NCBI GenBank assembly: GCA_020284085.1
Contig: JACEVL010000153.1
Span: forward strand, 356,501 to 420,500
DNA length: 64,000 bases
Direction of reading: 5' to 3'
Origin: Aporrectodea caliginosa
Taxonomy: Eukaryota; Annelida; Clitellata; Crassiclitellata; Lumbricidae
Shown: positions 26,396 to 39,568 of the stretch, in pieces
How the letters are laid out: each line of letters begins with the position of its first letter
How positions within the stretch are numbered: the stretch's first letter is position 1
Notes under the pieces: generated by a model
The model's database searches: none
Seen by the model: the letters and a program-made list of their open reading frames with translations, nothing else
What the model was told of the DNA's origin: nothing
Position numbers and translations under genes: made by a program

Positions 26396-26910
26396 GCACT
26401 TGTTGCTAAGCCAAGCGCAGGACAACAGCTTACTCACGGGCTTTCTAAGTTAGGATGGAGCACAACCAGCCACTCAGCTGCGTATCAGCATAAGGATCTT
26501 TTACTCAATACGTCTTTGCATGGACAACCAAAGCAGCTCGTTCCGTCTGTAATGAGACACATTACCACACTTCGGAATCCAATCAATCAGCGGAGATTCT
26601 GCTTTTAAAGCCAGAAAAGACAGGCCCGAATAAATAGCATTACCATAATCGACCCTAGTGCCTAGTAGTGCGTATGAATGGACATGTATGCGTCAGAATA
26701 GAAGTGACTTTGGAAGACAGCGAATAGCGTGTAGTGCCGATCGGGCGCAGATGATAAAGAATGTTCGACAGACCGTCTTCACACGCTCAGGGAAGGTCAA
26801 TTCCGGGTCAAGTGCTAACACCCAGGTCACACATCGAAGTACAGAAGGAAACATCTGGAAGGGAAACTCTAAGTTAAGCAAGTCCATCTTGTAGAGCTTC
26901 CGACACTTAA
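26396..26910 (-). pseudogene. L2/CR1-like LINE fragment, reverse transcriptase region
   Basis: The minus strand frame 26887-26693 gives VLALDPELTFPERVKTVCR, the usual motif after the reverse transcriptase palm in L2/CR1 elements. GYGNAIYSGL and RRIE follow in other frames. It is broken by stops and is the paralogue of 11820-12340. Confidence 0.65.
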
Positions 26911-27039
26911 CAAAGCAGATAAGTTAAGTTTCTCCGAAAGAGGTGTTGTCCGAAATTTATTTTTAAAAACTCTTTCTAATCCATTAAGACTGAGATTCAT
27001 ATTATTTTGTGTGTTATTATGCACGCGTGCAAAATGCTT

Positions 27040-27041
<2 letters not shown>

Positions 27042-27134
<93 letters not shown>

Positions 27135-27152
27135 CATAATAATAATAATAAT
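27042..27152. repeat. (AAT)n microsatellite
   Basis: AAT array at the position matching the arrays of 12.5-13.4 kb in copy 1 of the segmental duplication. Confidence 0.95.
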
Positions 27153-28369
27153 AACGATTTAGCATAGACTGCTACTTGAACACCTTTAATACATTTTCAA
27201 CAAATGCTATATGTGCAAAAGCATTTCACCTCAGAGCTGTAATATGCCAAAAATAATCTTTGCCGGCGGCAACGGCCAATGTTGTCATAAGCTGCCGTTA
27301 AACTGGGAAACCAACCAACTTCAGGTTATTAGAAGTGTATTAAAATTACAGAGCTCTGACGGCCAACAGATGTCGTTTAACACGGATTACAATGCTAATA
27401 ATAATACCATGAATTCCGAGATGCTGTCCCTCAGAAGTGGAACCGACTACCAATTTTTGTCGGATACTTGAACTGTGTCTCTTCCTTAAAAACACATCAA
27501 TTACACTAATAATTGCAAGATAAAACTAGAAATACATATTTCGCTATTATAACGAAGACATCTTTCGCTATAATTATAATCGAGCTGTAATATGCCAAAA
27601 ATAATCTTTGTCGGCGGCACGGCCTATGTTGTCATAAGCTGCCGTTAAACTCTGGATCCATCCATCCATCGCTATTATAAGCAGCGTAGTTCTCTTATGC
27701 AACATACCGTACATACGCTAAATGTACAACGCACCGTCGTTTCGTATGTGACTTAAAATAGTTTGGTAATGATGGGGCTCCTTCCTTCTCTGACCCCAAA
27801 GCACCTTCATTGTAAGCCCACATTCGCCCGTGACTACCGGAAAGAACGTTCTTGCGGAAATCCGATATCTTGCATATACCAAATCATATGAAAGGGATCA
27901 TTCAGTATTTATTACACCTTCCAGTGGAGATCGAGCGATATATCGACGCGGTGTCGTCTGCCATGGACGTGGCCGCAGACAGGAAGTGACCTATTTTAAC
28001 CGGAATGCACTTCCTTATTTATGGCCGACTAGATGCATTAGTCTGGCTTAAAAGCATAGGACTATTACTGGATTAAATTTTTTAGTCCTTTTAGGCTTAA
28101 ATGCATTGGCCTATTAAGGACTATATGGCTTAAACTATTTTTAACCTCAATGAATTTACCTAAAAGTTCTGGTGTAATTTTACTATTAGAATAGTTTGAA
28201 TGTAGGGCCTACTGTACTGTATTATCATTGTACGAAAGCAAGTAAGTAAATTCTTTGTTACGACCAACCGCTTGGATTGGATTGGATCCACAGTTTAACG
28301 GCAGCTTATGACAACATAGGCCGTTGCCGCCGACAAAGATTAGTTTTTGGCATATTATCATTGAAAATG

Positions 28370-28480
28370 AATTCATAGTGTCCGAAAGACATCACTTAAA
28401 GGTGTCAAAAGAGAGTTTTCCAATGTCATTAATATTCGTTGTTTAACGACATAAAATAATAAAGCTTTTTGAATGAATTA
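28370..28480 (+). repeat. Dispersed module, long copy
   Basis: AAATGAATTCATAGTGTCCG, then CACTTAAAGGTGTCAAAAG and GTTTAACGACATAAAATAAT. Partner of 16441-16560. Confidence 0.7.
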
Positions 28481-29725
28481 ATACAGAATCGGGTGAAACC
28501 TTTGAGAGAGTTCTAAGTTAACGATTGTTGAGCGGTTATCACCTTGGCCTCTAAAGTCTAAACCAAAGGTTGAGCGATTCAAATTTATCCCGGGTTGTAA
28601 AATGTTACGATGTTTCTGTTCCGCTTGCGATCGTAGAAAACACAGCTAAAATTGATTACGCTGAAACTCCGCTACTGCGTAATATTCGAGTGGGGCCAGC
28701 CCCAAGCTTGGATCAAGGAGGGCGACGCTAATCATCTTTGTTATCACACAGTGTCGTTAAATACCAGCCAGCCAATTGTCGGTGGGTAGATCAGACGGCA
28801 AAGGAAAAAGACTGGCCACAGGATCTCAAATATTATGGCTTCGTCTCAGAGCAGCAAAGTAGAAGCTCTCTACCGTACCGGGTTCAAACTTGACTTACTT
28901 TGAATCGACCATAGTTATCTTGTATTAATTACCACTCGGCGTGGCGGATATACTTGCATTTCAGCTAAATCAATTGTTTTTATAACGCAAATGAATTCGT
29001 TTAAAAGGTGTCTATCCAGATTTCAATAAAACCTTTAATTTTTAATACGGCATCGCTGTTAGCAAGTTAGTAATTAGCGAGGACTGTTTACGACATTTTT
29101 GGAAGCTAGGATCCTTTACTTAAAACTCATATAAGTTTTTTAGCTATGTTTACAACACAGAATATTGCAAAAGTATTCCATACTTAGAAACCTCTTGTGG
29201 CCGCTAGAGCTCTGATTACATCGAAATGCCTTTATATACTATATTCAACGAAGTAAATGGTAGAGTTTAGAAAAATCTGCCGTTTAACAATGCTGTGCCA
29301 TTTGAAAAATATTTAGCGTAGCCCTCCTCCTTTATTCAGCATTTAATCGCCTTTAAATCGTTTGTTTTTCAAACATTATAATTATCATTGTTATTTTTTC
29401 CGTTACGTCAAAAGATATATGAGATTATAATTGTCACTGATGCGAAATCAATGCCTATTGTAGAACCGTATGAATACGTTTAAAATGTGTCTATCTAGAT
29501 CATATTTGGCTATTAGGGAGCCCAGCTACCCTAGTTAGTTAGAGGCAGTAGCATGAGCGTTATGAATTTATTCATCAGCAGGTACATCAAAACATTACAT
29601 TGAGATACAATACTTGATAACTTGGTGCTAGTGCAAAAATGGTGATAGGTGCATTCTGAATGAAACAAATAGCAGTTGTGGTGTATTTTATTTTGACCCA
29701 AAGTATTCATATTTTATATGAAATA

Positions 29726-29945
29726 GCGCATTGGATAACACACTGGCGAGCGAGAGCGAGAGATACCGGGTGCGACACCCGTAGCCGTAGGCGGACAAGC
29801 TTTATGTATTGCAGGCTGTATGTTCTGTTAGTAGTCATTTGCGTTCTTGTGAATTGTTTCAATTGCATAACTGTGCACTGTACCAGTTGCGATGTGTCAA
29901 CCGAATTGTTTCAATAAAGGAAGAATATTATTATTATTATATTAT
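29726..29945 (+). mobile_element. SINE-3, copy c
   Basis: Starts near AGCGCATTGGATAACACAC, keeps the shared body and GTTTCAATAAAGGAAGAATA, and ends in a short ATT tail. The matching site in the other duplicate (17668-17682) lacks it, so it inserted after the duplication. Its tail is only about 30 bp, consistent with youth. Confidence 0.85.
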
Positions 29946-31107
29946 TATATTGGTTATGTCGGCAGGCAATGAGTTTCAAATGGTACACGATATTGAATGG
30001 AAAACTGTCAATTTTTGGCGATTGAAGTATTTAAGTTACTTATTATAAGATCGATCGTAGTTGTTGTGCAATTCCTAGTTCTGAAGTAGGCTACCTAATG
30101 ATAGAACGGTTTAGTTAACAGCTTGTTTTTAAATCTGCACTTTCCACAAGACTGGTAATATTCTGAGGTGTGGAAAAATATGGCCGATTACTAACATTGA
30201 AAGGAATGTTACAGATGATGCACACACAACGCGTTTCTGTTAGGTTGTGAGTCTGGTTAAATGGTTAAATGGCAATAATAATTGAATCTCAGACTATGCT
30301 AGATTAGGACCAATGTGGAAAGATCCATGCAGTTTCACAATATCTAATTTCAAAAACTTCCTCTCTTATGTTTTTAACGTATTTTGCCATAAATAGGGCC
30401 TATTTTCTCGGCAACTGCTTTCAGCAATAATTGTTAACTAGGCGACCTGAGATCCAACAGCGACAGGAAATTACAGAAATTAAATAATTTTGTCTCATAG
30501 CTATAAACAAGACGTTTCGTTTACGCACTCAATACTTCTTGCTTTTCGATGTCTATAGTTGGAAAAGTTGCCTATTTGAAATTTCAGAAAAATAAACACT
30601 GTGTTACTTTCAATCAATTGGTATCATAATTTACAGTGATTTTAATTAAGTGGAAGAAAATTAGAATATGTTTAGATAAGTTGTTGTTGAACGATACTGT
30701 TTCAGAAGAAAGACTAATTGTGACAATAAGACGTTTTTTTTATAGCGTTGTAGAAAGCCGATGCCGAGAATGAGCTTTCTAGCTTTCTGACATTATTTTT
30801 GTTTCATCCTGGTTCTCCGTCGTTAGGTCGAAAGCGCCTCTGATGAGTTTGGAAGAGTTGTAATATAAAGATGTGATTATATTGCGTTATATTACCCAAA
30901 TGTGAAACTGCAATAGGGCCTACTCAAACATAATTTGTGCCTATATCAGCACCCATTGTTGCTATACACTAGGGATAATGAGACACTTGTGAAACTTTGA
31001 GACCAGCATTTATATATAGTATTGTTAATAAGCGTTTTAAAGGTGTCTAATAAAAAAAATAAAGACGCACCATTCGCTCTCTATAAACTAACGTTCTTTG
31101 TACTGCT

Positions 31108-31200
31108 GCCGCTGCTGCTGCTACTACTACTACTCTACTACTACTACTAATAATAATTATAATAACAACAGCAATAACAATAATAACAATGCATATAATA
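31108..31200. repeat. Short CTG/CTA/AAT repeat tract
   Basis: Unexpanded counterpart of the 840-bp array at 18361-19200. Confidence 0.8.
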
Positions 31201-31769
31201 ATTATTATTTTTTAATGTTTATCAATATTTTTACTTATGTATTTTCGTCCACCCTTGGAACTACATAAAGGGCTCGTGAACTCTTTATTTATTTTTTGAG
31301 CAATAACCGGGATCAGAAGATATCGAATCTTGCTTTCAGTGCGAGGGAGCCTTAGAATGGAGAGCTTTCTCAAGTTCACAGCATTTCAAATAGCTTCCAG
31401 TTTAAAGCTGCATTCAAACAATCCACTAGCAGAACTTGTCAAACAATAACCATAAATTTTGTAGTATGGTAGTAACTTCTGCTTAACGACAACTTCCGAT
31501 AATAAAGATCACTAGAGTCACCCTCCTCCTTCATCCAGGCTTGGGCCTGACACTGCCTGCAACAAGTGGCGCGGACGTTCAGTGGCAGAGTAAAAACCTA
31601 CGATGTTAATTAACACCTGAAAGTGTCAAAATGTACAGTATATTCTAGTGTTTAGCGACATACTCTGGCGACAAAGGTTTTTGACGTACCCCCTTTTTTA
31701 CCAGGCTTGAGACTTGCACGACCCGGCACACTCTTGCGTTAAACATTCGCTACTAACCAGACTTGTATA

Positions 31770-31890
31770 CGAGACATAAAACTCGAGACCGAGACCGAGA
31801 CCGAGACAGTAGGGTTCGAGACCGAGACCGAGACAGTGGGGTCCGAGACCGAGACCGAGACGAGACACCCGGTCCGAGACAGTTTGAGAC
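31770..31890. repeat. (GAGACC)n minisatellite
   Basis: Tandem GAGACC hexamers interrupted by CAGTAGGGTTC-like spacers. The Ser-Val-rich minus-strand frame is a repeat translation. Confidence 0.85.
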
Positions 31891-33209
31891 AGTTCAAAAC
31901 GAGTGAAATGCCCATTGGACCCATGCAAGTCCCGAAACAATTTTTGTCAACTTTTGAAGTCTAATAAAAGGGTCAAGTAACTGAAATCAGCCGATCACCT
32001 GAATTGTATAAACTATAAAGAAATTAAATATTTAAGCCATTCTGAAATCTTCTAAATGATTCTAAAATTTAAACCAAGAAAATTCCATATAGGCCTTAGG
32101 CCTATTAGCGATTTAGCGACACAAGTCACATCACTCACTTAGGCTTCCTTAAAACCTTATGCAATGACCGTTTGTTCTCAATGCATTTTTCAAAAACTTT
32201 TTACTCAGTCAGACATTCATATCTGGCCGAACAACTAGCTTCTCTTCCAATTCTTATCACATTTTAATTGGATTTTGGATCAGCCGCGGATCCCAACAGC
32301 CGTCAGCGCTTTTAGAAACATTTTACATGATATCTGGCCTCTTGTTAACGTTTTTGGGATCCAATTTTCTGTTAGATCTGACCGTTTATTTGAGATACAA
32401 AACCGTCAACATTTCGATTTTTTATATGTTTTAATTTTTTTACGTTATCTTGACTAGTTTGAATAAAAATTGAAAGGTGAAAAATCAAAGCCATTAAAAA
32501 CCAAGATGATAATTAAAATCTTGTATGAAAATCTTGTTGCAATAATCGTAATAATTAAATGATTTTATTTTTGTAAAATATGCGGAAAGTCATCGGGAAG
32601 CAAATACTAATGCAAGAGGTTTGTGTTCTCAACCAAACGGCTATCACGTTCCAGTCCTATATAGCACAATTTGACAACGTTTTAATGGTGTTTAATGAGA
32701 GCGCAATAAGCAATCGGCTCCTATGTCTCATTGCCTACATAGCATTGGTAAATAACATTTAAAAGGTGTTTTAATAGAAGCGTTAAAACCAATTACCTAT
32801 CCTACCCCACAGTATATTTCAGAACTGTTATTCTTTTACAAAGGCTTGATTGGGTTCGCCCCAGAGAAAATATCTGTAAACAATCCTAACTCGTCCGACA
32901 GTTTAACAACATGTACATCTTATAACGGACTGATTCTCAGGATATTGACTTAAATACCGCTTGGTTTTAGAGTGCCATCGGTTGATGCCTTGTGCATTAG
33001 ACACCGGAAAAATAGTAGTTACTAATTACAATTACTATTATTGTTTCAAAGACTGACGTTGATTCGCACAAACGTTATGTTCACCATCCTACGTACAGAA
33101 TCAGCGCAAGCAACATGTTTATTTATCGGCTAAGAGCTGCGTTTTAAAGGTTAAAGGTATCCACGCAGATTTAGGCATCTGTAATAGATTTTCGTGGTGC
33201 TTCTCAGGG
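31891..33209. other. Unannotated AT-rich DNA
   Basis: Apart from an AAAAGGTGTTTTAA core near 32760 I find no gene, array or transposon end here. Two 60-codon frames (32275, 32580) show no motif. Confidence 0.5.
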
Positions 33210-33472
33210 GAAGATTCCGCCCGCGGCGCTTGCAGAAATTGCTAATGCGGCGGAAGGTTTTTAAATATGTTTTCAAATGACGAAACTAACGGTAACCCTG
33301 AACTTTAACGACCCTCACAACGCCAAACGGCGCCAATTATTGTTGACTGTTCCAAGAATAATTCAACCATTTCATGCATGTTTTGAATAATGCGCATGCG
33401 CCAAAACATTTGTTTTCTGTATGCGCTGAGGTTTTCCGCCGCGAAAGAAATTGCTAGAGCGGCGGAATCTTC
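33210..33472. mobile_element. Putative small inverted-repeat element
   Basis: GAAGATTCCGCC (33210-33221) and its complement (33461-33472) bound a 263-bp region. GAAATTGCTA followed by GCGGCGGAA occurs inside both ends in direct orientation. I cannot define a target duplication, so the call rests on symmetry. Confidence 0.45.
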
Positions 33473-33602
33473 TGCGCAGGAGTTTTATCTAACAGATTTC
33501 GTTGAGATTCCAACAGTTTAGTGACATCTTACTACCAGATACCGTTGACTTGGATTAGAACAAATATTTTACAACGTTTTGACTACCTCAGATACGAGAT
33601 TT

Positions 33603-33785
33603 TATTTACTCCGAAGTTTAACGTCGTCATATGACATCAAAGGCCGTTGACGACAATTTAAAACATATACAGTGCAGTGAAAATGAATTCATAGCGTCCA
33701 AAAGACACCATTTAAGACTGTCCAAACATAACCTTAAAATGTCATTAGTGTTCATTGTTTAACGACATAAAAAATATAGTTCATA
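33603..33785. repeat. Dispersed TTTAACG module plus AAAGGTGT-related block
   Basis: TTTAACGTCGTCATATGACA (33616) with CAAAGGCCGTTGACGACAAT, then GTGCAGTGAAAATGAATTCA and GTTTAACGACATAAAAAATA. The two module types sit next to each other here without a LINE between them, as they probably did at 15.0-16.5 kb before the LINE landed. Confidence 0.65.
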
Positions 33786-34305
33786 ACGTCTTTGATACAT
33801 GCAATGTGGTATCTGATGCGAATTCGACAATAATATTATGTAGCAGCAATTGTCGTATACAAGAAATGTTTCTTAAAATTAATTCTTGATCACCATTCCT
33901 AACCCTAGGGCTACCAAGCTTTTTTTTGTAACACTGGCTACCAAGGGGGGGTTGTTAACACCCACCCCCAGGGATTTCGTGTTTGTTTTCACATATCATA
34001 ACTTGTAATATATCAATGGCTTCAGCATTCATTTCTGCACAGAATGGTATATTTAGTTGTACATTATGTGAATGCACCTCGAAATTACATCACTTTTAAC
34101 AACGGAACCCATTAATTAGCAATATTTTATATTATGGCGTACATTTTGTACTTTTTGGATAAACAAATATAAAATTATGTGTGTTTTGAAACTAATCTAT
34201 GTATAAAAGATACAAACAATCATCCCTACACATGTTTATATACGTATAAATATACATCCATACATATATATCCATACATATAATTATTTCGGTTTACGTT
34301 GTAAT
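33786..34305. other. Unannotated
   Basis: No supportable feature. GGGGGG and CACCCACCCCC near 33945-33970 form a weak inverted pair. Confidence 0.45.
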
Positions 34306-34685
34306 GCTGTATTCAGCCATTTTCACACAGATTACGCGTATTATTATTTATTTTGATCACTTTCGGTATTCAAAAGACAAAGATGTAGGTATGCAAATGA
34401 AGCCCTACATTCCCTCTAAAGAATGGTATCTTTGTTTCTCTTCCAGGAAGACAAATGAATACGCTACAGACAAAAAAACTAAGGGGGAGTGCCTCCATTC
34501 AGCCATTTTTCACGCATATTACGCGTATTATTATTTATTTTGATCACTTCCGGTTTTCATAAAACAAAGATGTAGGTATGAATGAAGCCCTGCATTCCCT
34601 CTAAAGAATGGTATAATTGTTTCTCTTCTAGGAAGAATAGTCAATAAGCTATAGTCGAAAAACTAAGGGGGGTGGTATCCACCCC
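34306..34685 (+). repeat. Tandem duplication of about 190 bp
   Basis: Two copies, 34306-34497 and about 34496-34685, share TTACGCGTATTATTATTTAT, CAAAGATGTAGGTATG and CCCTCTAAAGAATGGTAT. Not coding as far as I can see. Confidence 0.85.
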
Positions 34686-35569
34686 TGGTGCCTCGGGTAT
34701 ATCAGGTATAACTTTTGAATGGCGTGGGCTACCACCATGATGTTTACCTCACAATGTGCGCCAATGAATCTGCTACAGCTACTTAAAATGCAAAAATTAT
34801 ATTCTTTATGGAAAAAAATTATGCATAAAAACGTAGGGGGTAAGACAATTCTTTATAATTTATTATGCTACTGCGTTGATAATAAAAGAGAACCGATACT
34901 TCACCCGAGATTTTCAATCCATTACATTTAGTTTTATTAATACAGCTTGATTGATATTTGTCACACATGTACATGTAAGTAAGACATGAAACTTGTAATT
35001 TTTTGGTACATTTTACGGTAGTATTTGATCATTTCAATCATTTCATTTACGATCATTTTAGATACGAGATTTGTTAAATCTCCCTTTATATAGCATCTCT
35101 TGATAACGTTTTAAAGGTGTCTGAAAAGAGCGTTCTCACCATTAGGCTATCGTACCCCACTACATTTTTGAAAACTATTATCTTTCGCCTAGGATTCAGT
35201 GGGTGTGAATCTGCGTAGATATATATCGGAAAGGCGTTAAATTAATGCTCTAAATGAATGAATGAAAGAATGAGAGATATTTTCAGTATATTGTACCTTC
35301 TGTAACTGTTTATACCTGTTGCACATCTATATTATGAGCTACGAATTATAACCTCACCGTCGTACAGTGGTCGATAAACAGTAAACAAACAAACCAACCC
35401 GCGGCCCGAAAGCCTGAATCGTGTTCTAAATCATGTTCTAGATATTGTTTAAATCTTGTTCTGAATTGTATTCCGAGTCTTCTCATATCCCAACGACTTC
35501 TATAGCGCCAGCGTTCTATGGTACGCAGTCAATCGCTAGCAGACAAGTTCCTTTTCTTCGGAAACGAAG

Positions 35570-35669
35570 GGTAAGCTGGGAGAACTGCTGCTGTCCTTGA
35601 ACTATCAGCCGAGCGTCGGGGTCATCAAGGCCACAGACCTCAAGGCCAAGGACATCAATGGATTATCTG
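35570..35669 (+). pseudogene. Synaptotagmin-like C2 exon fragment, copy 1
   Basis: The plus strand encodes GKLGELLLSLNYQPSV followed by IKATDLKAKDINGLS. This matches the start of a synaptotagmin C2 domain (the KLGEL..SL.Y.P opening and the IKA..LKAKDINGLSD strand-loop), with about six residues missing between the two parts. An AG lies before position 35570 and a GTCAGT donor follows 35669 in phase 1, as expected if the next codon were the split Asp of GLSDPYVK. The splice-like edges argue for a copied genomic exon, not a processed transcript. No other exon of the gene is visible. Copies are at 51436 and 60952. Confidence 0.6.
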
Positions 35670-36116
35670 GTCAGTCAACAACTCACTCTCTCACTCACTC
35701 ACTCACTCACTCAATCACTCAATCACTAACTCACCCACTCCATCTAACAGTCAGAAAGACAGTCATCAATCTATCAACAAATGAATTGAAGGTTGGTACC
35801 TGGGTTAACTGCGAATTTACTGAGAAGAGCGTATCTGGAAACTCAGTAATCACGTAGCCTTAGCTCAGATATATATATGGTTGTCGAAAACGGTTAAAAA
35901 GGTGTGTAGCATTATCTTATAATTTTACCCACATCTCATGCACCTTTGTATTGTATTGTATTTTCGCTTAATCAATCAAAAGGAGTAAAGAGAACGCTGC
36001 TGCTTTACATGTAATTTTGTTTAGTCGTTATTAACTTATTAACTTTAGATGTTTAGTTAAATGTGAGTTTTGCTTAGTTTTATGACTGTTCTGCTCTAAC
36101 CTTAGATATAGATATC

Positions 36117-36565
36117 TTAATAAAGCACTCTATATAATGTTTCGGGAGTCTTTTCCCGAGAGAGTGAATGAGTACGGCGATAACGTAGGTTATATTGGGT
36201 TGCCCGCTTATTGGGGCAGAGTTCCCGTAAGACTTGATGTCCGCTGCTCTGGATTGCTTTTAATAGGGTTTGGTCAGCCTTGGGTTTGCAAGGCAGTCCA
36301 CAGATGGGGTTGTCGGTGGTAAGTATTCCACTCCTTTTAGATTGCCTGTAATCTTCTCCAACCGGGCTTTTCGCCATAGTCCTGCTAAACCCCACCATGC
36401 AGGACAGGCGTACAACATTCGTGCCATCACTGTTGTTTGCGTGACCTCGCGGAGTGGCGGGGTAGTCATCCCGTCTGCAGTTTGTGTTCTTAGCGCGTAC
36501 TTAGATGTTGAGCGTGACTGAAGGATGTTATTGATGTGATCGGTTCTTGTTAGCCTTTCCACCAA
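36117..36565 (-). pseudogene. LINE-2 family fragment (reverse transcriptase C-terminal part)
   Basis: The minus strand encodes MARMLYACPAWWGLAG and YLPPTTPSVDCL, then, after a frameshift near 36265-36300, LLKAIQSS..HQVLRELCP and NLRYRRTHSLSRE. The same order occurs in the LINE at 22161-22655. Divergence and frameshift mark it as dead. Confidence 0.75.
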
Positions 36566-36599
36566 TGGTGATTCCTAGGACCTTAACTGACGTTGACAC

Positions 36600-38080
36600 A
36601 AATAACTCCTGTAATGGATGGTAGGTGCGAATTTGCAGGACTGTGACTAGAGCTAAGAAAAAAGTTGAATAACTAATAATAAATGAATTGCCGCATTGTG
36701 TTCACATTCTACGCAGACTTTATTTTGATAATTATAGTTCTCATCGTTAATATGGCATAACACAGCCCCAAATGTTTAGTAATACCTCAATATAGCAGCT
36801 GACGAATATATAGAATCGATTGAAACGTTTAAAAGGTGTGTAGCATAATCCTATTTTAATTACTCTTATGGCTATCAGGGCCGTTGACATAGCCCTCTTC
36901 CTGGATAAAGGAGGAAGACTACGTGAAGAGCCAGTGCAGCCACAGTGTGTCGTTTGGGGCCAGAAACTACCCGTCTGTGGGTCGTTGCTGTTTCACCAAC
37001 ATGTAAACGGCCGTTTCTATTCTGGGCTCGTCTCCAAGCCGTATACAGCCCAAAGTTGAATGAACGCAGGTCAGCTTCCACCGTCTTGTCCATATGTGGT
37101 AAGTGTGTCCAGCAGGCCTCTTTTCCCACCGCTCTTAGGGCCGAAAGCCATTACTCTTAAGGCCCTGGTATTGTCTTGGCCATCTTCGAAACGCGACGGT
37201 ATATCTTATTGGAAATACGTTAGGCCTAAGGGGAGGATTTCCCACTAGACGTTGTTCAACTGATTATATGCAATTCTGTTATTAGCTGATCAAAACGCCA
37301 CTGCTGTTTTTTAGTAGTATTATATGAGTCAGCATTGATGACAAAATCTTTTTCTAACAAATCGACACCTTACTTCATGAAGTGCTTATCTCATGAAGGA
37401 AAATTATTTTTTATCGAAAGTTAATGATCTTTGTTATCGTTAAACTGAAAGTACTACTACTAATGAGCATTAAAAATGCTGCTCTTTATTTCTGTCCCTT
37501 TCTAATGTAATGTAATGTAAACCTTCTAAAATTTCTAAGCGCCCGTAAAAACCACGTCAGGAAGACCAGCTTAACAACGGCGCTATATCAAATCATGTCC
37601 GCAATAGCCAGACTGCTCTGTTCGTTCCGATGCCAGGTCAAAATCTGGGGAGGTCAGACCGAGGAGACAGCATGGTGCTACCTACGGTAGTAATCGGAGA
37701 TGATGGTGGTCGTGTGGTGGCGCAGGAGTAGAAATAATAACATTTGTAGATATCAAAGTTTAACGTCGTTAAACGTCGGACTACGTTAAATACGAGTGCA
37801 TACGTCCTGTATAGTAATATTGTATTACGCCTTGTGAACAGTGACAACAGTTACTGTTCAAAACTAATTTCTGTCGACGTCAGCGCCCTCTTCTGCCTTA
37901 ATAATATGTTGCTTAACGCCCCCGTCCATCCTACGAACAATTAAGAAAACTAGTTGGCCCTTAATCAATGCGTCACGCATGGGTTTGGTAAAGTCGACGT
38001 CATCGGCCTTAGCAGACGGAAGATTTCTCCTGGAGGTGCCAGTCCGAAGCCTGAATAAAGGAAGAGGGCGACGCTTATCA
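36600..38080. other. Unannotated, with dispersed module cores
   Basis: Module cores occur at about 36824 (CGTTTAAAAGGTGTGTAGC) and 37757 (AAGTTTAACGTCG). Open frames near 36868-37248 overlap on both strands and show no domain. Confidence 0.45.
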
Positions 38081-38485
38081 ACGTTGTTTACGACACAGGG
38101 TCGTTAAAAAGAAATGTTCTAATTGTCAGAAAATAAGATGCTTTACTTTGGTGAGTCAGAGATCCTTGCAGCTAGAATATGCCCTAGAAACAATAGATAA
38201 TATAATGATGTAATACGACACCTTTTTAATTGGTTTCATCCAAGCTATAAATACTTGGAGTAACTAAACGTTAAGTTAATGTAGAAAAGTCCTGCTCAAC
38301 GTTGTTATGACAGACTGTCGTTAAATAGAAACTTCTTAATTGTCCCAAATAAGATGCGATAATTTGTTGCGTAAGACGGGCGTCAGAGATTCTCGCACCC
38401 AGAAGACGCCCCTAAATATTGGACAATGTAATGCTCTCATTCGACACCTTTTAAACAGATTTCAAGAAGCTATAAATAACTCAGT
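38081..38485 (+). repeat. Tandem duplication of a module-bearing unit
   Basis: Two units of roughly 215-225 bp share CAACGTTGTT, GTCGTTAAA, AATAAGATGC, AGAGAT, GACACCTTTT and AGCTATAAATA in the same order. Each unit carries one TTTAACGAC-type and one ACACCTTTT-type core (reverse orientation), which shows the two cores belong to one larger repeat unit. Confidence 0.75.
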
Positions 38486-38777
38486 GGTAACAACGATATA
38501 TATGTCAGAAACCACTAGAATTTCCAGTAATGTTTTGATGAAAACTCATCATGTGTTGGGATAATTATAAACACACAACGTTCGTACTATTATGTTAGAC
38601 GCTTTGTGAGAACCGTTCAAATTAATTTCTGTCGACGTCAACAGTTTTACTGCTATAAGAAGCCGTTAAACTCTGGATCCATCCATCCCAGGATCAACCT
38701 CCTCTAATTCCGTTTGTTCATATATTTTTTTCAAATAAGTCTCAATAGGAACAACATTTTGACGTCATTTGCTACAG

Positions 38778-38830
38778 CAGTGGTTCCCAACTTTTCAGGG
38801 TATCCTTACTATAGCCATTCAAAGGCATCT
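38778..38830. mobile_element. hAT-type terminal fragment
   Basis: CAGTGGTTCCCAACTTTTCA is a typical hAT/Charlie-like terminal sequence. I could not find a matching right end nearby. Confidence 0.45.
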
Positions 38831-39506
38831 GGCCTTAATTTCATTTTCCTCTGACGTGCATTCATACATATAAACAACTATTAAAGTATAAAGTGTTAAA
38901 AGTTAGCTACAGGCCTAAGTCAGTAGTAACTGTAGTCGCTCACATATAATTACCGAAAAAGCTGTACAGATATTATCTAGCCGTGGTACCCGTTCATCAG
39001 GTTGACGGCACAAGGTGTGAACAATTTTTAAAATCTCTTACCATTTAAAATATACAGCCTCCTCTAGATTCGTTACATCAGCTACCAAGCGATTCGACGA
39101 AACTTGCAAATAGTATTATTTTGTCCGTAACAGGTGATTTAAAGGTGTCTAATTTTTGGATTAAAGAAAGGCGACACTGATCATCTTTGTTATGACACAG
39201 CGTCCTCTCTGTCTTAGTGAGCTGTTCTTCTCTATTATTGACCTGATTATGGTTTGGTTTGGTTCGCCATAGTTTGACGTCTTGAGCATTAGATCTGATA
39301 CCGATGCCATAGAACTAGTTAATATATCGTGTGCTTAGAGTGCAAAGGTGCTAACTCCATTTATTGAAATTGTTCAGGAGAGCAAATCTAAACTTTCGAT
39401 TGTTGCCACAAATCCAGTAAGTTTTATATCATTGTGGTTTATATGTATTTGGATAATAAATCATTTCTTAGTTGGAATGTTGCTATCTTTATAAAAAATA
39501 TTTATG

Positions 39507-39568
39507 ACGCCTCGCCTGAAATATTCAAAATAACGGCACGCCTCGCCTGAAATATTCAAAATAACGGC
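39507..39568 (+). repeat. 31-bp unit in two tandem copies
   Basis: ACGCCTCGCCTGAAATATTC and the rest of the 31-bp unit are repeated exactly. Confidence 0.9.

Larger units (their letters stand above)
25930..31330 (+). repeat. Segmental duplication, copy 2
   Basis: Matches 11.33-21.50 kb in the same order and orientation. It lacks the MITE and the LINE of copy 1, has short microsatellites where copy 1 has long ones, and has its own SINE-3 insertion at 29726. A stretch of about 60 codons near 27835-28045 is open in both copies, but the substitutions look random, so I do not call a gene. Confidence 0.8.

Noticed and set aside
27830..28051. 73-codon frame with a partly open counterpart near 13840
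   Set aside because: Substitutions between the copies are mostly amino-acid-changing and the C termini differ; no initiation or splice context.
30820..30870. Possible hammerhead ribozyme core (CTGATGAG next to GTCGAAA)
   Set aside because: The stem between the cleavage-like triplet and CTGATGAG is too short to pair and no GAAA follows at the right place.
36868..37248. Overlapping frames of 62-84 codons on both strands
   Set aside because: No domain, no splice context, and they overlap each other on opposite strands.
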